The notes under the pieces: model-generated | What the model saw: the letters and a program-made list of their open reading frames with translations, nothing else | Databases searched by the model: none | Told to the model about the DNA's origin: nothing | Source of the DNA: UBA1952 sp965200035 | Lineage (GTDB): Bacteria > Bacteroidota > Bacteroidia > Chitinophagales > Chitinophagaceae | Reading direction: 5' to 3' | Assembly: GCA_965200035.1 (NCBI GenBank) | Contig: OZ241334.1 | Location: 3,348,001-3,412,000 of the forward strand | DNA length: 64,000 nucleotides | Program-made: the position numbers and the translations under genes | Part shown: positions 1 to 6,909 of the stretch, in pieces | How the letters are laid out: every line of letters starts with the position of its first letter | How positions within the stretch are numbered: position 1 is the first letter of the stretch

Positions 1-1470
1 GCGAAGAATGAAAATGTGAAATACCCGATGGCCGGTGGCATCTCTCATCAGGTAACCGTGCGCGTGTACAATCCCAAAACACAGAAAACCATTGAGCTGC
101 AGACCGGAAAAGGCAAAGATCATTACCTGACCTGTGTAACCTGGAGCCCCGATGAACAATACATTTACATAGCCATCCTCAACCGCGCGCAAAACCATCT
201 CTGGCTCAACCAATACGATGCGCAGACCGGCGAAAAAGTGAAAACGCTGTTTGAAGAAACCGATGAAAAATACGTAGAGCCGCAGCATCCGCTTACCTTT
301 CTGCCCGGCAGCAATGACCAGTTTATCTGGTGGAGCCAGCGCGATGGCTACATGCACCTTTATCTCTGCAACACGAATGGTAAAGTCATCCGGCAGCTCA
401 CCAAAGGCCCCTGGGTGGTCAATGATCTTTTAGGCTTCTGCGCAGAGCGCAACGAGATTATTTTTACCGGAAGCAAAGAAGATCCGCGCGAAAAGCACGG
501 CTATCGGGTAAGCTGGAAAACCGGCGACTGGGCGCAGATAGACAAAGAGCCGGGTACCCATAACTTTACGGTCAGCGATGATGGTAAATATGTGCTGGAC
601 GTACTCACAGCACGCAGCGTGCCCAAGAAAACAACCGTTCGTGCTACAGATGGCAGCACGATGAAGGTATTGGTAGATGCGCCGGACCCGCTGGCAGATT
701 ACGACCGCCCGCAGATCAAAGAAGTAAAGCTGAAAGCAGATGATGGCACGCCGCTCTATGGCAAGCTTATCCTGCCCGTAAAATTCGATCCGAAGAAAAA
801 ATATCCGGTCATTGTGTATTTATATAACGGTCCGCACGTACAGCTCATCAAAAATGGCTTTCCCGAAAGCGGCAACCTCTGGTATGAATACCTTGCCCAG
901 CACGGCTATGTAGTATGGACGATGGATGGCCGTGGCTCTTCCAATCGCGGGATGAAATTCGAGCAGGCAACCTTTCGCAGGCTTGGCACTATAGAAATGA
1001 AAGACCAGATGCAGGGTGTGAGCTATCTTAAATCGCTTCCTTATGTAGATGATCAGCGGCTGGGCATTCACGGCTGGAGCTTCGGCGGCTTTATGACTAC
1101 CAGCTTCATGCTGCGCAATCCCGGTGTGTTCAAAGTGGCCGTAGCAGGCGGTCCGGTGATGGACTGGAAGATGTATGAGATCATGTATGGCGAGCGTTAT
1201 ATGGATACCCCGGAAGAAAATCCCGAAGGCTATGAAGACGCCAATCTGCTCACCAAAGCAAAGAACCTGAAAGGTAAATTACTGCTCATTCATGGTACGC
1301 AGGATGCTACAGTGGTGTGGCAGCACAGCATCAATTTCCTGAAAAGCAGCGTGGATGAAGGTGTGCAGGTAGATTACTTTGTATATCCCGGCTATGAGCA
1401 TAATGTGCGGGGCAAAGACCGCGTGCATCTCATGCAGAAGATCACCGCTTACTTTGATCAGAACCTTTAA
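1..1470 (+). CDS. Dipeptidyl peptidase IV-type S9 serine peptidase, 5' end missing
   Basis: This is the C-terminal part of an S9B (DPP IV) peptidase, which cleaves X-Pro dipeptides from peptide N-termini, normally in the periplasm. The frame is open from base 1 (AKNENVKYPMAGG), so the true start lies upstream; the GTG at 16 is internal. It resembles the family's YPKAG stretch before the beta-propeller ends. The alpha/beta hydrolase domain carries the triad: Ser in GWSFGGF (codon at 1078), Asp in GTQDATV (1303) and His in GYEHNV (1399). The YceI gene follows 42 bp downstream. The peptidase family is clear; the substrate is inferred. Confidence 0.93.
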   Translation, partial: AKNENVKYPMAGGISHQVTVRVYNPKTQKTIELQTGKGKDHYLTCVTWSPDEQYIYIAILNRAQNHLWLNQYDAQTGEKVKTLFEETDEKYVEPQHPLTFLPGSNDQFIWWSQRDGYMHLYLCNTNGKVIRQLTKGPWVVNDLLGFCAERNEIIFTGSKEDPREKHGYRVSWKTGDWAQIDKEPGTHNFTVSDDGKYVLDVLTARSVPKKTTVRATDGSTMKVLVDAPDPLADYDRPQIKEVKLKADDGTPLYGKLILPVKFDPKKKYPVIVYLYNGPHVQLIKNGFPESGNLWYEYLAQHGYVVWTMDGRGSSNRGMKFEQATFRRLGTIEMKDQMQGVSYLKSLPYVDDQRLGIHGWSFGGFMTTSFMLRNPGVFKVAVAGGPVMDWKMYEIMYGERYMDTPEENPEGYEDANLLTKAKNLKGKLLLIHGTQDATVVWQHSINFLKSSVDEGVQVDYFVYPGYEHNVRGKDRVHLMQKITAYFDQNL

Positions 1471-1512
1471 TTTTAAGGACATCTTACTACGCCGAACAAG
1501 TAATACAACATT

Positions 1513-2070
1513 ATGAAAATAAAATCCTGCATCGCTGCAATTGTCCTGACGGCAGGCACCGCCGTAGCTTCTTTCGCGCAAATGCCTTTCAACTGGAAGA
1601 TCAATAATGGCGCAAAAGCCAACTTTTCAATAGATGGATTGATGGGCGTGGATGTAAACGGCACACTGCAGTTCAAGGTAGCCAACATCACCTTTGACCC
1701 ACAGCATCCGGAATCATCTAAAATGTATGCTACTCTTGCGGTAAGCACCATAGCTACCGGTATCGGCAAGCGCGATAGCCACCTGAAATCGGATGACTTT
1801 TTCGATGCTTCCAAATATCCTGATATTACTTTTCAATCCTCAAAAATTGAAAAGACCGGCGCAGGCTACCGGATGACCGGCAATCTTAAAATTAAATCCG
1901 TCAGCAAAGCTGTAGTGATTCCATTTACCTTCAATCAGAATGGAGGGGGCGGTGAGTTTAAAGGCAATTTCAACATCAACCGCGTAGATTATCAGATCGG
2001 CACCGGCAAAGAAAACGGCATGGGTAAAGAAGTGCGCATTAAACTGACCATTCCGGTGAAGAAAGCCTGA
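1513..2070 (+). CDS. YceI-family periplasmic lipid-binding-like protein
   Basis: A 185-residue protein with a signal peptide (MKIKSCIAAIVLTAGTAVAS, cleavage near SFA). The mature part is a YceI-type lipocalin-like beta-barrel: it has the NGTLQFKVANITFDP strand and the HLKSDDFFDASKYPDITF segment typical of the family. YceI proteins bind isoprenoid or other amphiphilic ligands in the periplasm; the ligand here is unknown. Length fits the family. It lies 42 bp after the DPP IV gene and may be co-transcribed with it. Confidence 0.9.
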   Translation: MKIKSCIAAIVLTAGTAVASFAQMPFNWKINNGAKANFSIDGLMGVDVNGTLQFKVANITFDPQHPESSKMYATLAVSTIATGIGKRDSHLKSDDFFDASKYPDITFQSSKIEKTGAGYRMTGNLKIKSVSKAVVIPFTFNQNGGGGEFKGNFNINRVDYQIGTGKENGMGKEVRIKLTIPVKKA

Positions 2071-2120
2071 GCTTTAGGGGAATTTATGCAGATGCAGCAG
2101 GCCTGCATTTTCCGGAAGCA

Positions 2121-2480
2121 CTACTTACTTTCTGTTCGCTCTAATAAGCTCAGCAGCCGTGCAATCTGCTCATCTTTTTGTACTAGCTGAGCATTCAGCG
2201 CATTGATTATTTCAGGCGCAATGCTAATGCTTTGCTGATTGTATGGTCCACTGTAAGGGCTGTTGTGAAAGTTCATCACTACAGGTGTTGGGCTTTTAAT
2301 ATCCTCGACCGTAACGCCAAGTGCCCCAGCTATGCGCCGCAGGAGATCATCCCCTACTTTTATCTTTTGGTCTGTTTCTATACGTGAGTATTCATTCTGC
2401 TCCATGCCCAGCTGCTCTGCTATATAACGCTGTGTATAACCGCGCGCATTGCGGATGGTAGCGATTTTGGCTCCGTACAT
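2121..2480 (-). CDS. XRE-family helix-turn-helix regulator
   Basis: A 119-residue protein with an N-terminal HTH_3 domain (about residues 5-62: IRNARGYTQRYIAEQLGM, then EYSRIE). A linker follows, then a C-terminal helix rich in Gln, Leu and Glu that could form a short coiled coil for dimerisation. It is convergent with the YceI gene and divergent from the lipoprotein/GH16 cluster, so it could control that cluster through the 195-bp AT-rich intergenic region; this is inference. It might also be a stand-alone phage-type regulator. Confidence 0.85.
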   Translation of the reverse strand: MYGAKIATIRNARGYTQRYIAEQLGMEQNEYSRIETDQKIKVGDDLLRRIAGALGVTVEDIKSPTPVVMNFHNSPYSGPYNQQSISIAPEIINALNAQLVQKDEQIARLLSLLERTESK

Positions 2481-2675
2481 ATAAGGTGTGATTTTTCTTG
2501 TAATTAATTAATATTGTGTAAAATAGCCTGATTTTTTTATAAAAAAGTAGATTGAAAAGTGCGTTTGTAATAGGTCTGTCTTTTATATTTGTATCAAGCT
2601 ATTGAGATTAAGCAGCTAATAGCTGCAAACATAATAAGCCGAAACGAAACATTTGCTTCATACCCTATGTATCCA
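2481..2675. other. AT-rich divergent intergenic region
   Basis: This stretch of about 195 bp separates the XRE regulator from the lipoprotein genes and is clearly richer in A and T than the flanking housekeeping DNA. It holds one good plus-strand promoter match (2584-2591). I see no convincing dyad operator. Confidence 0.5.
2564..2591 (+). promoter_or_regulatory. Bacteroidota-type promoter before the lipoprotein genes
   Basis: TATATTTG at 2584-2591 is an exact match to the -7 word TAnnTTTG, with TTTG at 2564-2567 as a candidate -33 element (16 bp between, slightly short). It would give a leader of about 75 nt before the ATG at 2676. Confidence 0.5.
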
Positions 2676-3058
2676 ATGAAAAGAATTCTTACCTGCATTG
2701 GTATTTCTTTATTGCTGCTGTGTGTGCATTCGTGCAATAAGAAAGAACCGGACGCTCCATATTCATATTGGGTGATTAACGGCAAAGAAAGTTTATAACT
2801 AACAGTGTGGAAAAAATTATTGACTATCGAAGAAATATTATTGAATTCGACGGTGGCAATACTTTTAATGATGTATTTCAAATAAATTTTAATCATTCTG
2901 GTTCTTTTGCGGAATTAGGTTCTATCCCTATTCGGTTGACCAATAATTACACAAACATTGTGTTTCACTATAGAAACGCTAGTTACCTTCCCGGTGAGTT
3001 TAATACTAGTATAGAAAACTCATTCTATCCTGATATAAATTCACCTTGGTTTGTTTAG
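2676..3058 (+). pseudogene. Frameshifted small lipoprotein gene, paralog of the next gene
   Basis: The first piece (2676-2798) encodes a lipoprotein signal (LLLLCVHSC lipobox) and KKEPDAPYSYWVINGKES, then stops. The second piece lies in another frame from about 2792 to 3058 and continues the homology (FDGGNTFNDVFQINF, IVFHYRNASYLP). Both align in order with the intact neighbour at 3084 (KKEQDAPYSHWVVN, FGGGNDLANTFYMDF, IIFYYRNVSYLP). One extra T in the run at 2792-2794 would join the frames. The C-terminus also lacks about 20 residues present in the paralog. This is either a real pseudogene or a homopolymer sequencing error. Function unknown. Confidence 0.8.
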
Positions 3059-3083
3059 CTGTTTACAATTACCATTTCCATAT

Positions 3084-3536
3084 ATGAAAACGAATTTTCT
3101 TATCATCTCTATGCTGCTAGTGTGCGGCATATATTCCTGTAAAAAGAAGGAGCAGGATGCTCCTTATTCTCATTGGGTGGTCAATAGTATGGATAGCTTT
3201 TCCACAAACAACTTAAGTAAGAACGCTGATGGATTGAGAAGTCTTTACGCGTTTGGCGGTGGTAATGATCTTGCAAATACTTTTTACATGGATTTTGGAC
3301 CTTATGGAGGTTTTCCTGAATCTGGTAACTACCCGATCACATTCGATAATTACCCCTTCAAGATCATATTTTACTATAGGAATGTATCTTACTTGCCAAG
3401 CCAACATGCGTTTACGAATTTGACTGTCGTAAAAAAGAACGCACAAGTGCACTATCTACTTCCGCCTACTTGGTTTTACCAATGGCAAAATCATGATGAC
3501 AGCGTTTTAATAAATGGTGAGTTTATTATGCCTTGA
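3084..3536 (+). CDS. Small predicted lipoprotein of unknown function
   Basis: A 150-residue protein that I do not recognise. The ATG at 3084 gives a signal peptide ending in a lipobox (VCGIYSC), so the mature protein should be lipidated at that Cys, followed by Lys-rich CKKKEQDAPYSHW. The rest is rich in aromatic residues and short beta-like stretches. It is a tandem paralog of the broken gene just upstream (25 bp gap) and lies 54 bp before the GH16 gene, suggesting one transcript. An alternative start at 3051 would bury the signal peptide. Codon use is AT-rich compared with the window average. Confidence 0.75.
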   Translation: MKTNFLIISMLLVCGIYSCKKKEQDAPYSHWVVNSMDSFSTNNLSKNADGLRSLYAFGGGNDLANTFYMDFGPYGGFPESGNYPITFDNYPFKIIFYYRNVSYLPSQHAFTNLTVVKKNAQVHYLLPPTWFYQWQNHDDSVLINGEFIMP

Positions 3537-3590
3537 TCTAATCGTCAACAATTAGTAATTCCCCAAATTTTCATTCTTCATAATTACTCC

Positions 3591-5735
3591 ATGAAACAAA
3601 AGCTCTTGAGCACAACAATAGCTGTGCTATGCACTACTGCGTCATATGCTCAACAATTTGGCAATACATGCTGCCTACCAAATGTGTATCTGCCGCCAAA
3701 CGTATTATTGTGCGATCCCAATCCCTACAAGCTGGTATTTTATGATGACTTTGATGGCGCTCAGCTAAAAGCTCCCTGGATTACGTTTAATTCCTGGGCT
3801 AGTATGCCCGGTGGCGATAATGACAACTGGAGTGATGGACGTAAAGCAGCTTCAAATACTATTGTACGGGATGCTAATGTAATAGTGGGTGGTGGTATTT
3901 GCAGATTGTATGCTAAAAAAGAAACAGGTACATGGAAGTGTAACAGCTGCCCTGAATCAGAAAGAGTTAACGGTGATTATACTGTAAGTGCGCTTGCCCT
4001 GCCTTACACTGGTTGGAGCTTTAATAGCGGTAAATTCGAAGCCCGTATCAGTTTCCCAAATTTCAAAGGCTTCTGGGGAGCGTTTTGGCTTTGGTATGGT
4101 AGCTGTATTAACGAAATTGATATTGCAGAAGTAGTAGGCGCAAATAAAGCGTGGCCATTTTTAGTTAGCAAAGCTACTGCCAAGGTGACCCATGACTTGC
4201 ATGCGTGGAGTCCCAGATATACATGTGGTTATGATCCGTATAGTTTGGTAGAAGACGCGGACTTATCTAATGAATACCCTAATCAAAGTTGGCGTGATTT
4301 TTTGTTAGAACATAACTTTCATCAGAACAATTGGCATACTTATACCTGCGAGTGGGATACCGCAGTAATAAGAAACTATCTCGACGGCACAGCTGTAAGT
4401 GAAATATGGAAATATTACCGGGAGAGAACAGTCCATAGGTGGCCTTTTGTATATCACTATTTAGATGGCTCCGGATGTAATCCGGGCGATGGCGATTGGA
4501 AAGTGACCTATGGGTTCCCATACAATAATCAATCTATTAGCCAACTGAGGATAACAAATTATATAGAGACTGGCAATCGTGCGCCCGATATGTCTGGCAC
4601 GCTGGGAGAGATAGACGTTGATTACGTAAAAGTATGGCAGCGCCATCCTGAAGCAGATGGTCATACAGATATTTGCCCAACGCCTCAACTACAGGTAGCA
4701 GGGCCGGACATTATTTGCAGTAATAGTACGGCCGATTACACGCTTGGCGGACAAGGCGTGCCCAATATGAAATGGACTGTATCCGACGGTATCAAAATAC
4801 AATCTGTAAATGAACATGGCTATGCGCAACTGGATGGAGCCGGGCCTGATCAGGGAACGATAACCTGCACTTACGGAGCTGCAGGATGTCCGGTAATGAC
4901 AGCGACAAAAACGGTTGATCTGGGCGCGCCAGCCACCCCGATCATCATATGCGTAAAGAGAGTGCTGGGCAATCAGTTCGGTTTTAACCTATCGGCAATG
5001 AGGAATAGCGGTGGTGGTTATAACAGCGCTACCACTTTTGACTGGACTATTAAATACGGCACTAACTACGCCTACACATACAGTGCGCAGGGCCAGTCCA
5101 TTACTACACCTTATTTGTTGCACAACGATGGTAGCAATCCATCTATGAAATGGACGCTGAAAATCACCAATGCCTGTGGCACCTCAGAGATACAGGGTAC
5201 GCAGAATATCAATACATCAATGATGCCAAAGCCGGCTTCACAAATGACTGATGAGTCGCCAATGGTATTTTTACGCGCAGAGCTGCCTGATAGCCTAACT
5301 TATTACCAGCCGGTTTTCAATAAAGTAGAAAAACTAATGGTTTCCTCAGAACTGAATGAAATAGCTGTGCTTTCTAAAATCAGTGAGATAGAAATGGATG
5401 AACTAGGCCAGTATATAGTTTTTGATGATGAAAAATCACCCGAAGATCCCCAGGCAAGAGGAACAAATACTTCGAATACTTCAACAGAAACAAAAATATT
5501 TCCTAATCCAACAAATGGCAGCGCCTATATTATTCCCGGGAAAAGCTTTACTGAAAACAAGAAGCTATCATTAACGGTTCGTGATATGTTTGGCAGAGTC
5601 GCATTCGGCCAAATGTTATCTTTTGAAAGAGGTACAAAAATAGATGTTGACTTTTCATCATTGCCTCATAGCGTTTACTCCATTACTTTGGAGCAACACG
5701 GCTATAAGGAGATATTAAAGTTGAATAAGCAGTGA
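3591..5735 (+). CDS. Secreted glycoside hydrolase family 16-like protein with T9SS sorting domain
   Basis: A 714-residue protein with a signal peptide (cleavage near TTASYAQ). Residues about 40-350 look like a GH16 beta-jelly-roll: FYDDFDG at the start, GKFEARISFP, and the catalytic motif EIDIAE with E175, D177 and E180 (ExDxxE, laminarinase subtype). GH16 enzymes cut beta-1,3 or beta-1,4 glucans and galactans; the substrate is not decided by sequence. A Cys-containing Ig/PKD-like region follows (about 360-560), then a Por-type sorting domain (IFPNPTNGSAYIIPG) for type IX export. Probably co-expressed with the two lipoproteins upstream. Confidence 0.85.
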   Translation: MKQKLLSTTIAVLCTTASYAQQFGNTCCLPNVYLPPNVLLCDPNPYKLVFYDDFDGAQLKAPWITFNSWASMPGGDNDNWSDGRKAASNTIVRDANVIVGGGICRLYAKKETGTWKCNSCPESERVNGDYTVSALALPYTGWSFNSGKFEARISFPNFKGFWGAFWLWYGSCINEIDIAEVVGANKAWPFLVSKATAKVTHDLHAWSPRYTCGYDPYSLVEDADLSNEYPNQSWRDFLLEHNFHQNNWHTYTCEWDTAVIRNYLDGTAVSEIWKYYRERTVHRWPFVYHYLDGSGCNPGDGDWKVTYGFPYNNQSISQLRITNYIETGNRAPDMSGTLGEIDVDYVKVWQRHPEADGHTDICPTPQLQVAGPDIICSNSTADYTLGGQGVPNMKWTVSDGIKIQSVNEHGYAQLDGAGPDQGTITCTYGAAGCPVMTATKTVDLGAPATPIIICVKRVLGNQFGFNLSAMRNSGGGYNSATTFDWTIKYGTNYAYTYSAQGQSITTPYLLHNDGSNPSMKWTLKITNACGTSEIQGTQNINTSMMPKPASQMTDESPMVFLRAELPDSLTYYQPVFNKVEKLMVSSELNEIAVLSKISEIEMDELGQYIVFDDEKSPEDPQARGTNTSNTSTETKIFPNPTNGSAYIIPGKSFTENKKLSLTVRDMFGRVAFGQMLSFERGTKIDVDFSSLPHSVYSITLEQHGYKEILKLNKQ

Positions 5736-6117
5736 TGTAAATAAGGGGCATTTACGCAAGGTATCAGCATTGATACATAGCAGTCTGCCATATTGATCCC
5801 TTTTCAAAAGGCAATCCCGGCTTATTCCATTACGTTATGGAATGGCTGCCAAACGTTATGGAATCATTCTATAACGTTATGAAAGGGCTGTTACGTGTTA
5901 TGGAATTATTGCAGAGCGTTATGGAGGAGCTGCAGAACACTATGAAGGAGCTGAAAACGGTTATGGAATCATTCCATAACCGTTTTCCATGATTCCATAA
6001 CAGCTGGCAGGCATTCCATAACGGCATTAGCGATCAAAAACATACCAATGGCTTATATATGCACAATAAGATGTGCGGAAAATGCGTTATTCCCCATAGG
6101 TTTAAAATCTTCAAAAC
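5736..6117. other. Intergenic region holding 21-bp array A
   Basis: A 382-bp region between two plus-strand genes. Bases 5824-6024 are the repeat array described separately. The flanks (5736-5823 and 6025-6117) show no gene, terminator with a T-run, or promoter that I can support. Confidence 0.6.
5824..6024. repeat. Palindromic 21-bp tandem array A, orientation reverses midway
   Basis: The word GTTATG(G) recurs at 5834, 5855, 5876, 5897, 5918, 5939 (degenerate, acTATGAA) and 5960, each step exactly 21 bp. Its complement ATTCCATAAC then recurs at 5971, 5992 and 6013, again 21 bp apart. The unit is a palindrome of two ten-base arms, GTTATGGAAT and ATTCCATAAC, around one free base. At 5953-5987 the symmetry is perfect over 35 bp. 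Other units keep the phase but have diverged. No transposase gene or target duplication is seen. Confidence 0.85.
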
Positions 6118-6813
6118 ATGAGAAAACAATTCTATCTGCCCCAGACAGATCCCGAAAAAGCAATTTGGCTGAACAACCTGAGTGCTAAGATTCCGGCATA
6201 TGGAGGAAAGTACGCGCTCACTGTTCCCGAACTGAACGATGTAGCAGACATCCATGCCGACTTCACATATCGCATGCAGGCTGTGAATAAAATTGCCGCA
6301 TACAGCAAGCAATGGACGGCTTACAAAAATGCGCTGCGCGATGGCCTTCCGGTTGGTGCAGAAGTACAGCCACCCATACCGCCCGATCTGGGTCCTATAC
6401 CTACCATATCCTTACCTGGCGGATTTAAAAGGCTGACAATGATCGTAAAGAAAATCAAATCAAATCCGGCCTACAGTGAGGCAGATGGGCAGGATATGGG
6501 TATTGAAGGTGTGGAAACGATTATCGACTTTACTACACTCACGCCGCAGGTATCTGTACGCACGGGCAGCGGCGGCTATACAGAGATTGTGTGGAACAAA
6601 CAAAATATGGATGGTATTGCCATCTATAAAGATGCAGGTGACAATCGTGGCTTTGTACTGTATGATCTGGATAATCATCCTAACTGGCAAGACAAGCATG
6701 CACTGCCACCCTCCGGCCAGAGCGCTTTGTGGAAATATAAAGTGATCTATCGGCTTAATGATGAAGAGGTAGGACAATGGAGCAACGTGCTCAGCATTAC
6801 GGTGGGTAGCTAG
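6118..6813 (+). CDS. Unrecognised protein, helical N-terminus plus fibronectin-like C-terminus
   Basis: 231 residues without a signal peptide or membrane segment. Residues 1-80 look alpha-helical (PEKAIWLNNLSAKIPAY, then MQAVNKIAAYSKQWTAYKN). A Pro-rich hinge follows (about 85-100, QPPIPPDLGPIPTISLPGG). The C-terminal half resembles a fibronectin III-type beta-sandwich, ending WKYKVIYRLNDEEVGQWSN. Similar layouts occur in uncharacterised Bacteroidota proteins, from memory. It starts about 95 bp after repeat array A and ends before a strong shared terminator. No function is proposed. Confidence 0.75.
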   Translation: MRKQFYLPQTDPEKAIWLNNLSAKIPAYGGKYALTVPELNDVADIHADFTYRMQAVNKIAAYSKQWTAYKNALRDGLPVGAEVQPPIPPDLGPIPTISLPGGFKRLTMIVKKIKSNPAYSEADGQDMGIEGVETIIDFTTLTPQVSVRTGSGGYTEIVWNKQNMDGIAIYKDAGDNRGFVLYDLDNHPNWQDKHALPPSGQSALWKYKVIYRLNDEEVGQWSNVLSITVGS

Positions 6814-6854
6814 CACCCACAATTGCAGAATGCATAGTCGCTTGCCAAGTCATC

Positions 6855-6887
6855 AAAAAAGCCTTTCCATTTACGGAAAGGCTTTTT
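6855..6887. terminator. Bidirectional intrinsic terminator
   Basis: AAAAAGCCTTTCC and GGAAAGGCTTTTT form a near-perfect hairpin with a 6-nt loop, with A-runs and T-runs on both sides. It lies between two convergent genes (ends 6813 and 6910) and should serve both. Confidence 0.88.
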
Positions 6888-6909
6888 GTTTTCATAGTGT
6901 TTGTAATGC

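Noticed and set aside
5953..5987. Rho-independent terminator of the GH16 gene
   Set aside because: The stem is strong but ends CGTTTTCC with only four T, lies 218 bp after the stop, and is part of a phased array.
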